Source: Pelosinus fermentans
GTDB taxonomy: Bacteria > Bacillota > Negativicutes > DSM-13327
Length of the DNA: 64,000 bases
NCBI GenBank assembly: GCA_002434245.1
Contig: DJJR01000016.1
Coordinates: 157,238-221,237 of the forward strand
Reading direction: 5' to 3'
Under the pieces are notes generated by a model, which was not told the origin of the DNA, made no database searches, and saw only the letters and a list, made by a program, of their open reading frames with translations. Positions 53,030 through 61,796 of the stretch are shown here, piece after piece. How positions within the stretch are numbered: position 1 is the first letter of the stretch; each line of letters opens with the position of its first letter. The translations under genes were made by a program, and so were the position numbers.

Positions 53030-54559
53030 ATGATAATATTAGATGGAAATTCCTTAATATTGGCAGATGTCATAAAGGTAGCACGCAGCTATGAAGAAGT
53101 CAGGCTCAGTAGCCAAGGTCGGGAGCAGATCATTGCCAGCAGACAGATTGTTGATAAGATATTAGAAGAAGAAAAGCCTGTTTATGGTATTTCTACTGGG
53201 TTTGGCGATTTCAGCACCATCTTTATTTCAAAAGATGAGAGGGCAAAACTGCAGCGTAATCTGATTTTAAGCCATGCTACCGGTGTTGGTGAGCATTTGT
53301 CAGAAGATGTTGTTCGCTCGGCAATGCTGCTTAGAGCGAATTCATTGGCAAAAGGTTATTCGGGGATTAAGCTGTCAACAGTAGAAATGTTGTTAAATCT
53401 CCTCAATAAACGCATATGTCCTGCAATCCCAGCTAAAGGATCAGTTGGTGCCAGCGGCGACTTAGCACCCCTTTCACATATGGTTTTGGTTATGCTGGGG
53501 GAAGGTGAGGCTTATCTAAATGGTCAGTTGATGGCAGGTGCTGAGGCTTTAAAAGCTTGTGATCTAGAGCCAATTGTATTGAGTGGCAAAGAAGGGCTGG
53601 CATTGATTAACGGAACACAAATTATGACAGCGGTTGGCACGATTGCCTGGCATGATGCCGTTAATTTGATGAAGGCAGCAGATATTGCAGCAGGTTTAAG
53701 CGTAGAAGCCTTAAAAGGTACCAGGGCGGCTTTTGATCCGCGGATTAGTCAGGTTAGAGCACATCCGGGGCAGGTTGCGACTACCCAAAATATGCTGCGC
53801 CTGACCGCCCATAGCGCTATCATTGCTTCTCATATCAACTGCAAAAAAGTACAGGATGCATACTCACTGCGCTGTATACCTCAAGTGCATGGTGCCTCTA
53901 AAGATGCCCTTAGGCGTGCAGAAGAAACCTTGAATGTCGAAATTAATGCGGCAACAGATAATCCGCTCATCATGCCGGAAACGGGTGAAGCAATTTCCGG
54001 CGGAAATTTCCATGGTCAGCCGATTGCTTTGGTTATGGATTATCTAAAACTAGCAATTGCTGAACTAGGTAATATTTCTGAACGACGTACCAATCGTCTA
54101 TTAGATGTGCATTTAAGCGATTTGCCAGCTTTTTTAACAGCTTTCCCAGGGGTTGATTCTGGTCTTATGATTACCCAATATGTTGCAGCTGCATTGGTAT
54201 CGGAGAATAAGGTTCTGGTACATCCAGCTAGTGCCGATTCCATTCCGACTTCTGCGAATCAGGAAGACCATGTAAGTATGGGCACGATTGCTGCTCGACA
54301 GGCCAGAGAAATTTTGGATAATGTCTGCAATGTATTAGCGATTGAGATGCTGGCTGCCGCTCAAGGTATTGACTTCTTATCACCACTTGCACCTGGTGAT
54401 GGCACAGCTAAAGCTCATCAAACAATTCGCAGTGTTGTATCGCATTTGGATGAGGACCGGGTACCGGCACCGGATATTAAAACACTTCACAATTTAATTG
54501 ACAGCGGCAGAATCGTTCGAGAAGTAGAAGCGGTGGTTGGAGAATTGAAGATTTATTAA
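53030..54559 (+). CDS. hutH: Histidine ammonia-lyase
   Basis: 509 residues from ATG 53030 (GGAGG 9 bases upstream). It removes ammonia from histidine to give trans-urocanate. The MIO prosthetic group forms from Ala-Ser-Gly in GSVGASGDLAPLSHM (about residue 142). The active-site Tyr lies in YGISTGFGDFST (about 53), and the family regions NGTQIMTAVG, QDAYSLRCIPQVHGASKDAL, ATDNPLIMPETGEAISGGNFHGQ and SADSIPTSANQEDHVSMG are all intact. It stands at the end of the catabolic run although it catalyses the first step. Confidence 0.96.
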   Translation: MIILDGNSLILADVIKVARSYEEVRLSSQGREQIIASRQIVDKILEEEKPVYGISTGFGDFSTIFISKDERAKLQRNLILSHATGVGEHLSEDVVRSAMLLRANSLAKGYSGIKLSTVEMLLNLLNKRICPAIPAKGSVGASGDLAPLSHMVLVMLGEGEAYLNGQLMAGAEALKACDLEPIVLSGKEGLALINGTQIMTAVGTIAWHDAVNLMKAADIAAGLSVEALKGTRAAFDPRISQVRAHPGQVATTQNMLRLTAHSAIIASHINCKKVQDAYSLRCIPQVHGASKDALRRAEETLNVEINAATDNPLIMPETGEAISGGNFHGQPIALVMDYLKLAIAELGNISERRTNRLLDVHLSDLPAFLTAFPGVDSGLMITQYVAAALVSENKVLVHPASADSIPTSANQEDHVSMGTIAARQAREILDNVCNVLAIEMLAAAQGIDFLSPLAPGDGTAKAHQTIRSVVSHLDEDRVPAPDIKTLHNLIDSGRIVREVEAVVGELKIY

Positions 54560-54681
54560 AACGAATGAAAATCCTGTAAAATAGTAGTGTAGATAAATTG
54601 GGGTATTTTATCAGATGATGGAATGTGCTAAAATGTTTTAGACTGTTAAACCAGTAATAGAATTGAAACTTAGGTGATGTA

Positions 54682-55224
54682 ATGACGGTATCGGTTCGAA
54701 GTATTACGCTTATGGCCATCTTTATTGCTCTAAACATGATTTTAAGTAGGATTTGCAGCGTTCATATTCCATTTGAAGGTGTTGAAGGTATTAGAATTGG
54801 GTTTGGCACGCTGCCGTTAGTACTGAGTGGTATTTTGTTAGGTGCAAGGTTAGGTTTTCTTGCAGGCTTGATTGGCGATGTGCTGGGGTTTATCCTGGCA
54901 CCGTCAGGTATCTTTCTGCCAACCTTTACGATTGCTGCTGGCTTGCATGGTTTGCTTGCAGGGCTGATTGCAGAAAGCGGCAAAATCAAAGCTTGCTCGC
55001 GATGGCGTATGTATTTAGCCATTGCTGTAAGTCAGATTTTGGTTGCCATTTTCCTTGTACCTTGTTTACTGCAATGGCATTTTGGTATTCCTTTTTGGGT
55101 TATACTGCCAGCAAGACTGATTACACAAGGGATTCTGATCCCGATATACTGCATGTTGATTTATGCTATAGTAGACAGAGTGAAATTCGGTTATCGAGAA
55201 CAATCAGTAGGATCATCCCAGTAG
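54682..55224 (+). CDS. folT: ECF transporter S component, folate type (FolT-like)
   Basis: 180 residues; TAGGTGATG precedes the ATG. Six hydrophobic segments: LMAIFIALNMILSRICSVHI, TLPLVLSGILLGARLGFLAG (with the A-A-like motif for the energising module), IGDVLGFILAPSGIFLPTFT, AAGLHGLLAGLI, and two more. The pattern GVEGIRIGFGTLPLVLSGILLGA is typical of FolT. It binds folate outside and uses a shared ECF module encoded elsewhere. Its place directly after hutH fits the folate demand of FtcD, FchA and Fhs. No THF riboswitch was recognised in its 122-base leader. Confidence 0.83.
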   Translation: MTVSVRSITLMAIFIALNMILSRICSVHIPFEGVEGIRIGFGTLPLVLSGILLGARLGFLAGLIGDVLGFILAPSGIFLPTFTIAAGLHGLLAGLIAESGKIKACSRWRMYLAIAVSQILVAIFLVPCLLQWHFGIPFWVILPARLITQGILIPIYCMLIYAIVDRVKFGYREQSVGSSQ

Positions 55225-55238
55225 CCCATTCGGGCATG

Positions 55239-55292
55239 AAACCTCCTATGCCAATTCCAGCGGGAATTGGTATAGGAGGTTTGTCTTTTTTG
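55239..55292 (+). terminator. Strong terminator after folT
   Basis: AAACCTCCTATGCCAATTCC (55239-55258) pairs with 55263-55282, then GTCTTTTTT. The core resembles the terminator at 32956. Confidence 0.92.
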
Positions 55293-55404
55293 ATGAATAT
55301 AAGTCGCTATTAGGTTAGTTTTGTCACAATTAGTACGCCAAATCTTACTCTTTTATGAGTGGCTTTTCGTGTTATATAATGGAAATGAAAAAGAGGTGAT
55401 AGGT

Positions 55405-57516
55405 ATTACATTAAATGGACTGTCTGCTCAATTATTTCAAAGAATCGCAAGCAGTAATCAGGCTGTAACGATTTCTGCATTAGCAGAGGCTTTGCACAGC
55501 ACTCCGCGGCAAATTCGCTATAAGTTGGATAAAATAGATGAATTCCTAAAATACAATCAGTTCCCGCAATTTCTTCGCAAACCCAATGTGGGAATCACCT
55601 ATAATGCCTCTCATCAAGTAGTGGAGAGGATTATTCAGAAGCTGCTAGAGCGAGAAAACCATCATTACATAGCCTCTCAGGAGGAACGAATCGAAATGAT
55701 TTTGGCTGTATTGTTGCAGCAGCAAAATTATATGACGATTGACGATCTTGGCGAAAGGTTAAAAACGAGTCGCAGTACTGTAATCAAAGATTTAAATAAA
55801 GTAAGAGAGGTATTGAAAAGTAATCACTTAACCTTGCTTTCTTCCACGAATCATGGGATAAAAATCATGGGAGAGGAAAAATATTTACGGCGTGCGTCTA
55901 TTGAATTATTAATGAAAAGCATAGAAGTGCAAGGCATGTTAAGCCAGGAAATGTCACCGATGTTAAAAAATATAAAGACTCTTTCTCAATTGGAAATTTC
56001 CAATATGTTTACGAATATGAATATACCCTTTATTGAAAGCTGCGTGATTGAGGCAGAAAAGCAGTTAGAAACCACTTTTTCTGATGAGGCATTTTATGGC
56101 TTGGTCATACATATAGCGATCGCCATAAAAAGAATCAAATTAGGCAGAGATATTGTAATGCCTTATAACGAACTTAAAAGCTATGAGACAACGAAAGAAT
56201 TTGCCGCTGCATCGTATGTCGCCAGCAGGCTGGAAGCAGAATTTCAGATTGAAGTTCCCTATGATGAAATTGGCTACATCACCATTCATTTACTTGGCAG
56301 TAACGTATATGCAGCAAATTCCTCATCCAGTGAAGAGTGGGCTGCTCTTCAAATTATAACAGGAAAGATTCTGGAAGAAGTAAGTGAAAGCTTGCAGCAG
56401 GAGTCCTTGATTCAGGATGAACAACTATTTAGCGGTTTGCTGGAACATCTACGACCTGCCATCTACAGACTAAAAAATGATTTGAAATTAAAAAATCCAG
56501 TACTCGAAGAAATTAAAGTAAGGTATCATCATTTGTTTCAAATTGTAAAAAACAGCATGGCTTCGGTAGAAGGTTATATCGGCAAATCATTTGATGATGA
56601 AGAAATTGGGTATTTTACCTTGCATTTTGGTGCAGCTTTAGAAAAATTAAAGAACAAGAACGAAATGGAAAAGAGGATTCTGGTGGTTTGCAGTACGGGA
56701 TTAGGTACTGCCAGGTTGCTCTCTTCCAGATTACAGCAATTATTTCAGGTGAATATTGTGGATGTGATTGCTTATCGTCAAATAGGTCAAATTCTCGAAT
56801 ATCAGGAAGTTGATCTTATTATAACAACACTGCCTATAAAATGTGATGCAGTTCCTTGGGTACAGGTCAATCCGATGCTTCTAGATAAAGATGTTGAGAA
56901 CTTAAAAAAATATGTAACCCAATACCACTTTCAGCCAAAGAATATTTTTATCCAGACACTAAGGCTGATTGAAGAACATTGTGACATAAAAAATTATGAT
57001 GCATTAGTGGCAGGACTGACGAAAATTTTAAAAACCGATAATGTAGGGCAGAAGGGAGTTGTACAACCATTGTTGAGAGAACTATTAACAGCAGATACGA
57101 TAGAGGTAAAAGTAGAAGCTAAAAGTTGGGAGGAGGTAATTTATGCAGGCGGAAAACTTTTAGAGGATCGTGGGTTGATTGAACATCGCTATGTGGATGC
57201 CATGGTGAATACGGTAAAGAAAATGGGGGCCTATATCGTTATTGCAAAAGGGATTGCCATGCCTCATGCAAGACCGGAAGATGGGGCAAAAAAAGTGGGA
57301 ATGGCATTGATGACTCTAAAGAACCCAGTGAACTTTGGCAGCAAGGAGAATGATCCTGTTAGTGTAGCGATCTTCTTGTGTGCTGTCGATAATACTACCC
57401 ATTTAAAAGCGTTAGCTGAACTCATGCAATTATTAGATGATGAAGAATTTAAGACAGTGGCGGATGCAGCAAGCAGTAAAGACGATATTTTAGCATATAT
57501 CAATAGCAAGAAGTAG
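55405..57516 (+). CDS. PRD-containing transcriptional regulator with fused EIIB and EIIA domains
   Basis: About 703 residues. N-terminal DeoR-like HTH (VTISALAEALHSTPRQIRYKLDKI), a second HTH (MTIDDLGERLKTSRSTVIKDLNKV, about residue 115), two PRD domains (each with regulatory His: FYGLVIHIAIAIKRI and GYITIHLLGS; RYHHLFQIVKNS and GYFTLHFGAA), a GAT-type EIIB with phospho-Cys in VVCSTGLGTARLL (about 430), and a C-terminal EIIA with the phospho-His in IAMPHARPED (about 615). This is the MtlR/UlaR layout. The frame is open from TTG 55321 but only ATT 55405 has a well-spaced site (AAGAGGTGAT at 55391-55400); GTG 55396 overlaps it, so the start is uncertain. It controls the PTS genes that follow. 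Confidence 0.88.
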   Translation: MTLNGLSAQLFQRIASSNQAVTISALAEALHSTPRQIRYKLDKIDEFLKYNQFPQFLRKPNVGITYNASHQVVERIIQKLLERENHHYIASQEERIEMILAVLLQQQNYMTIDDLGERLKTSRSTVIKDLNKVREVLKSNHLTLLSSTNHGIKIMGEEKYLRRASIELLMKSIEVQGMLSQEMSPMLKNIKTLSQLEISNMFTNMNIPFIESCVIEAEKQLETTFSDEAFYGLVIHIAIAIKRIKLGRDIVMPYNELKSYETTKEFAAASYVASRLEAEFQIEVPYDEIGYITIHLLGSNVYAANSSSSEEWAALQIITGKILEEVSESLQQESLIQDEQLFSGLLEHLRPAIYRLKNDLKLKNPVLEEIKVRYHHLFQIVKNSMASVEGYIGKSFDDEEIGYFTLHFGAALEKLKNKNEMEKRILVVCSTGLGTARLLSSRLQQLFQVNIVDVIAYRQIGQILEYQEVDLIITTLPIKCDAVPWVQVNPMLLDKDVENLKKYVTQYHFQPKNIFIQTLRLIEEHCDIKNYDALVAGLTKILKTDNVGQKGVVQPLLRELLTADTIEVKVEAKSWEEVIYAGGKLLEDRGLIEHRYVDAMVNTVKKMGAYIVIAKGIAMPHARPEDGAKKVGMALMTLKNPVNFGSKENDPVSVAIFLCAVDNTTHLKALAELMQLLDDEEFKTVADAASSKDDILAYINSKK

Positions 57517-57534
57517 ATAGGAGGTGACCTAATT

Positions 57535-57819
57535 ATGCTTACCATCTTAACCGTGTGTGGTAATGGGATTGGCAGCAGTATTATGCTGAAGATGAAAATT
57601 GATGAGATTTGTGAAGAGCATCATATTAAAGCTTCTGTGGAATCAGCAGATTTTAATTCGGCCCAAGGGAAAAAAGCGGACTTAATTATTACGGTAAAAG
57701 AGCTGGCCTATCAATTTGAAGGTCGTGAAGTGGCGGTGGTTCGAAGTTACATTAATAAGAAAAAGATTGAAGAAGATGTTCTTGAGATTTTAAAAAAAAT
57801 ACAAGAAAGTAAAATGTAG
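57535..57819 (+). CDS. PTS EIIB subunit, ascorbate (Ula) type
   Basis: 94 residues; TAGGAGGTGA 9 bases before the ATG. It carries a phosphate on Cys in TVCGNGIGSSIMLKMKI (residue 8) and passes it to the sugar bound by EIIC. Fold and length match UlaB/SgaB. It follows the regulator by 18 bases and precedes EIIC by 12. No free EIIA gene is present here, so phosphate must come from the EIIA domain of the regulator or from an EIIA encoded elsewhere. Confidence 0.92.
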   Translation: MLTILTVCGNGIGSSIMLKMKIDEICEEHHIKASVESADFNSAQGKKADLIITVKELAYQFEGREVAVVRSYINKKKIEEDVLEILKKIQESKM

Positions 57820-57831
57820 GGGGTATGATCT

Positions 57832-59205
57832 ATGTCCACATTTACCATCATTCTAGAATTTTTTCGAGACGTACTGAAACAACCGGCATTATTAATGGGA
57901 ATCATGGCACTCATCGGGTTGGTAGCTCTAAAACGACCTATGTTCAAAGTCATGACAGGGACTTTAAAGCCAATTCTAGGCTATTTGATGCTAGGGGCAG
58001 GTGCTGATTTTATTGTTGCGAATTTGACCCCCCTGGGAAAAATGATTGAAGAAGGTTTTCATATTACTGGCGTAGTTCCTAATAATGAAGCTATCGTATC
58101 CGTAGCACAAAAAGTACTGGGCATTGAAACCATGTCTATTCTCGTAGCTGGTTTGGTGATTAATCTTCTTATTGCAAGATTTACTAAATATAAATATGTG
58201 TTTCTAACGGGACATCATAGTTTCTTTATGGCGTGTCTTCTTTCAGCGGTTCTAGGTGCGTCAGGCATGAAAGGAGTCGAACTGATTCTCATTGGCGGTT
58301 TTATTCTTGGAGCATGGAGTGCCATTTCACCAGCAATTGGTCAGAAATATACGTTAAAAGTGACGGATGGTGATGAAATTGCCATGGGACACTTTGGCAG
58401 CCTTGGTTATTACTTATCTGCATGGGTTGGGAAATTTGCTGGAAAACCAGAAGAAAGTACAGAAAAAATGGAGGTACCTGAGCAGTGGGGATTTCTCAGA
58501 GATACTACCATATCCACAGCATTGACCATGATGATATTCTATTTAGTTGCAGCTTTTGCTGCAGGGCCCAGTTATGTAACTACTTTATCTGGTGAAATGT
58601 CACCCTTCCTGTTTGCCATTATGTCTGCTCTGAAATTTGCTGTTGGCGTTACCATCGTGTATGCAGGTGTTCGAATGATCCTAGGTGATTTAATCCCTGC
58701 TTTTCAAGGAATTGCAACCAAAATTATACCCAATGCAATTCCGGCGGTGGATTGTGCTGTATTCTTTACCTATGCCCCAACAGCTGTGGTAATCGGCTTT
58801 ATTAGTTCCTTTATTGGCGGTATAATAGGCATGTTACTATTAGGAACCGCTGGAGGTGTGCTCATCATACCAGGGCTTGTTCCACATTTCTTCTGCGGTG
58901 CTACGGCTGGAATCTATGGAAATGCCACTGGCGGTAAAAGAGGAGCTGCATTAGGAGCGTTTGTAAATGGTTTGCTCATTACTTTTTTACCTGCATTCCT
59001 GCTTCCTGTTCTTGGACAGTTAGGATTCCAGAATACAACTTTCGGTGATGCAGATTTTGGTTTCTTAGGAATTTTGTTAGGTAAAGCATATGAGGCAGTA
59101 GGTCCAACAGGGATTTATATCCTTGCAGCGATTCTAGTAATAGTACTTTTGATTCCAAATTATATAAAAACCAAGGCTCATGCCATTAACAATGTGCAGG
59201 GCTAG
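57832..59205 (+). CDS. PTS EIIC subunit, UlaA/SgaT type
   Basis: 457 residues. Membrane transporter of the ascorbate-galactitol EIIC superfamily with 10 or more helices: start STFTIILEFFRDVLKQPALLMG, then LMLGAGADFIVANLTPLGKMIEEGFHITGVVPNNEA (conserved segment near residue 55), and TGHHSFFMACLLSAVL. It imports and phosphorylates a sugar or sugar acid together with EIIB. True ascorbate operons carry ulaD, ulaE, ulaF and ulaG, which are absent; a PfkB kinase follows instead, so the substrate is probably another compound. Confidence 0.9.
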   Translation: MSTFTIILEFFRDVLKQPALLMGIMALIGLVALKRPMFKVMTGTLKPILGYLMLGAGADFIVANLTPLGKMIEEGFHITGVVPNNEAIVSVAQKVLGIETMSILVAGLVINLLIARFTKYKYVFLTGHHSFFMACLLSAVLGASGMKGVELILIGGFILGAWSAISPAIGQKYTLKVTDGDEIAMGHFGSLGYYLSAWVGKFAGKPEESTEKMEVPEQWGFLRDTTISTALTMMIFYLVAAFAAGPSYVTTLSGEMSPFLFAIMSALKFAVGVTIVYAGVRMILGDLIPAFQGIATKIIPNAIPAVDCAVFFTYAPTAVVIGFISSFIGGIIGMLLLGTAGGVLIIPGLVPHFFCGATAGIYGNATGGKRGAALGAFVNGLLITFLPAFLLPVLGQLGFQNTTFGDADFGFLGILLGKAYEAVGPTGIYILAAILVIVLLIPNYIKTKAHAINNVQG

Positions 59206-59222
59206 GCTGAAAAATTGAGAAA

Positions 59223-59262
59223 GGCGTGCCGTTCTAAGGAGTAAGAATAGCACGCTGCTTCT
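59223..59262 (+). terminator. Hairpin between EIIC and the kinase gene
   Basis: GCGTGC...GCACGC with inner TTCT/AGAA pairs, followed by TGCTTCTCTTT. Weak U tract; it could reduce rather than stop read-through into the kinase gene. Confidence 0.55.
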
Positions 59263-59302
59263 CTTTGTAGAGAATTAAAAATAAATGAAATGAGTGATGA
59301 CC

Positions 59303-60232
59303 ATGTATGATGAAGTGAATAGCAAGGTAAATGTGGTAGGACTTGGGGTATCCACTTTGGATATGTTTACTGTTGTTGATGCTTTTCCTAGGACCAGAGA
59401 AGTGCAAAAGGCATCTAAGATGGTTCTTGATGGAGGTGGTCCTGTTGCCACAGCGATGGTGACGCTGGCAAAATTAGGAGCCAACACGATAATGATTGAT
59501 AATCTTGGGGACGATTGGAGCGGCTTGTTGATTGCAGAAGAATTCAAAAAATATAATGTACAGACTTACTGCCTCGAAATTTTCCCGCAGCACTCTTCTT
59601 CAATCGCCAATATACTAGTTGAGAAAGATACTGGCATCCGGGCCATTCTCTATCATCCTGGAACGGTTCCAGAAATAAGAGATATTACAAAGTATATCCC
59701 TATCATACAAAAAGCCAAGGTTCTTCATTTGAATGGGAGACATTTAGATGCTAGCTTAGCAGCAATCGATGTTGCAAAACATGCGGGTGTTAAAATATCA
59801 TTTGATGGTGGCGCAAATCGATACAACCCAAATATGAGGCAAATTGTACCAAAGGTAGATATTTGTATTTTAGCAAAGGAATTCGCTCTTACCTATACAA
59901 ATGAAACTAAAGTGGAGCGTGCAGGCGAGTCCTTGCTGGAATCCGGTTTAAAACTTGTTGTAATAACAGATGGAATCAATGGAAGCTGGGTCTTTGACAA
60001 CGACATTGGTATCTTTCATCAACCTGCATTTAAAATGGACAGGGTTATAGACACTACAGGATGTGGGGATAGTTATCACGGAGGCTTCTTATATGGACTT
60101 CTCCATAACATGCCCTTGAAAAAATGTGCCGAGTTTGCCAGTGCAGTAGCTGCTCTTAATACTCAGGCTCTTGGGGGAAGAAAAGGATTGCCATCATTAA
60201 AAACCGTTGAGCTGTTTTTGCTTAGCCATTGA
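59303..60232 (+). CDS. PfkB-family carbohydrate kinase
   Basis: 309 residues from ATG 59303; only a weak Shine-Dalgarno is visible and GTG 59294 or ATG 59297 are alternatives. Ribokinase fold: VVGLGVSTLDMFTVVDAFP, VLDGGGPVATAMVTLAKLG (substrate-binding, key GGGP), LGDDWSG, and the ATP/anion motif RVIDTTGCGDSYHGGFLYGL with catalytic Asp (about residue 252; usual DTxGAGD, here DTTGCGD). It could phosphorylate the product of the PTS to a bisphosphate, or act on a free sugar or sugar acid. A terminator overlaps the stop codon. Confidence 0.9.
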   Translation: MYDEVNSKVNVVGLGVSTLDMFTVVDAFPRTREVQKASKMVLDGGGPVATAMVTLAKLGANTIMIDNLGDDWSGLLIAEEFKKYNVQTYCLEIFPQHSSSIANILVEKDTGIRAILYHPGTVPEIRDITKYIPIIQKAKVLHLNGRHLDASLAAIDVAKHAGVKISFDGGANRYNPNMRQIVPKVDICILAKEFALTYTNETKVERAGESLLESGLKLVVITDGINGSWVFDNDIGIFHQPAFKMDRVIDTTGCGDSYHGGFLYGLLHNMPLKKCAEFASAVAALNTQALGGRKGLPSLKTVELFLLSH

Positions 60233-60263
60233 GTCAGGCAGTGATCTGCTTGACTCTTTTTTT
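60231..60263 (+). terminator. Terminator of the PTS locus
   Basis: GAGTCAGGCAG (60231-60241) pairs with CTGCTTGACTC (60246-60256), then seven T. The hairpin begins inside the kinase stop codon. Confidence 0.92.
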
Positions 60264-60354
60264 ACTGAGTATCTTGTATTAGATAAATCCTGATTCTTAG
60301 GGTTGTGTATTTTCCAAATTATGCGATAATTATATAATAAAAGGAGGGTTGAAT

Positions 60355-61704
60355 TTGAGTATCTTTTCATGGTTATTTTCAAAGAACACAGAAAAAAATT
60401 CGATGGTTCGCAAATGGATACAACAAGAAATGAAGAAGGTGGACATCGAAAATCCAGATGTTTATGCATTATTTCTTGGACTCATACAGAGTGCTGTTTC
60501 TTGGGGAAAGTCTGATATAGAAGGGCAGGATGACCAGAGTTTACAGGTGTCAAAGCAATACTTAGGAGATGCTACTATCTTTGAAATTGCTGCATATACT
60601 TATTATAGAGTGGAAATTTGGTTAGACAAGGAGCAGCCAGAGCTTGCAAAACAAATCGCTCTTCCGATTCGGGAGTGGATAGCAGAGAAATTTCATACTG
60701 TACTTTATGTGGATGAAAGACTGTTTAATCAATTATTTGAGGAACAGTTACTTCGATATAGAAGTTTAACTAGTGCAGGAAAGGACCTTGCAGAGTTGCA
60801 TCTGGAATTGGAACAGCGTATCTTACTGACAAAAGGGGATCGATTTAATAAACAATCCTTAACCAACGATTCCTCTAACGCAGCTCTTGATTCCCAATAT
60901 ATCAAAAGTAGTTTGATAAAATATGAGGAAATCAATATACCAGAAGCAATAGCGAGCATACAGCAATATTGCGAGAAGCACTCTAAAAAGAAATTTGAGG
61001 ATAAAAAGAGCAAAGGTCAGCTCGTAAATAAGAATCATGAACAACGGGACTATTTATATGGGATGGCGCTATTGGAGCAGCAAGATTGGGTAAGAGCCTG
61101 TAACGCTTTTACAAAGGTATTAGCTGCGAATCCGAAGCATTATGATGCGTTAATACAAAGAGGCTTGTTATACGGCACATTAGGACAATATGTAGATGCA
61201 TTGCAGGATTTTACGGCAGCAATTGAGGTAAATCCTAATGAATCTGCAGCCTATCTTCACCGGGGCAAATGTTATCACCGCAGCTTACGGGTAAAAGATA
61301 AGTCGTTGGCCGATTATTCCGAAGCAATTCGATTGTCACCTAATCATGCAGCCGGATATTTCGGGCGGGGTGAACTATATGACGAAATAGCATTACATAA
61401 AGAGAAACAAGCTCTTGAAAAGAATGATCTTCCATATGCACATGTTTCAGAAGAGTTTTTGGCGGCGATTCATGATTATAGTCAAGTTATTGTATTAGAA
61501 ACTGAACACGATGCTGCTTATGCAAACAGAGCGTTATTATATGCACGAAAGGCTCGCGCATACCAGAATAGGGATGATATAACAAATGCGATTGCCGATT
61601 TTGAAAAAGCTATGAGTTTGAACTGGGAACATGGTTATTTATATAAACAGCAAGATGAAATGAAAGAATTATTAGAAGACAGTCAATTAGAGAAGGAGGC
61701 TTAA
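60355..61704 (+). CDS. TPR-repeat protein
   Basis: 449 residues from TTG 60355, 6 bases after AAGGAGGG. The first 230 residues are helical and polar with no recognised domain (acidic, contains KKKFEDKKSK near 220). From about 230 to 440 there are tetratricopeptide repeats: LEQQDWVRACNAFTKVLAANPKHYDALIQRG, GQYVDALQDFTAAIEVNPNESAAYLHRG, and SLADYSEAIRLSPNHAAGYFGRG (each with the W/Y-G-A-P pattern; shown here only as landmarks). No signal peptide or membrane segment. Probably a scaffold for protein contacts; the partner is unknown. Confidence 0.82.
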   Translation: MSIFSWLFSKNTEKNSMVRKWIQQEMKKVDIENPDVYALFLGLIQSAVSWGKSDIEGQDDQSLQVSKQYLGDATIFEIAAYTYYRVEIWLDKEQPELAKQIALPIREWIAEKFHTVLYVDERLFNQLFEEQLLRYRSLTSAGKDLAELHLELEQRILLTKGDRFNKQSLTNDSSNAALDSQYIKSSLIKYEEINIPEAIASIQQYCEKHSKKKFEDKKSKGQLVNKNHEQRDYLYGMALLEQQDWVRACNAFTKVLAANPKHYDALIQRGLLYGTLGQYVDALQDFTAAIEVNPNESAAYLHRGKCYHRSLRVKDKSLADYSEAIRLSPNHAAGYFGRGELYDEIALHKEKQALEKNDLPYAHVSEEFLAAIHDYSQVIVLETEHDAAYANRALLYARKARAYQNRDDITNAIADFEKAMSLNWEHGYLYKQQDEMKELLEDSQLEKEA

Positions 61705-61796
61705 ATAAAAGATAATCTATTTATCGGATGATTCGTGCATTTGAATAATATACTGACCAAAAGCTATGTGGTCAAAATAAATCGGAGGCAGCATAT

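Noticed and set aside
54560..54681. THF riboswitch before the folate-type ECF gene
   Set aside because: The conserved core of the tetrahydrofolate riboswitch is not recognisable in the 122-base leader.
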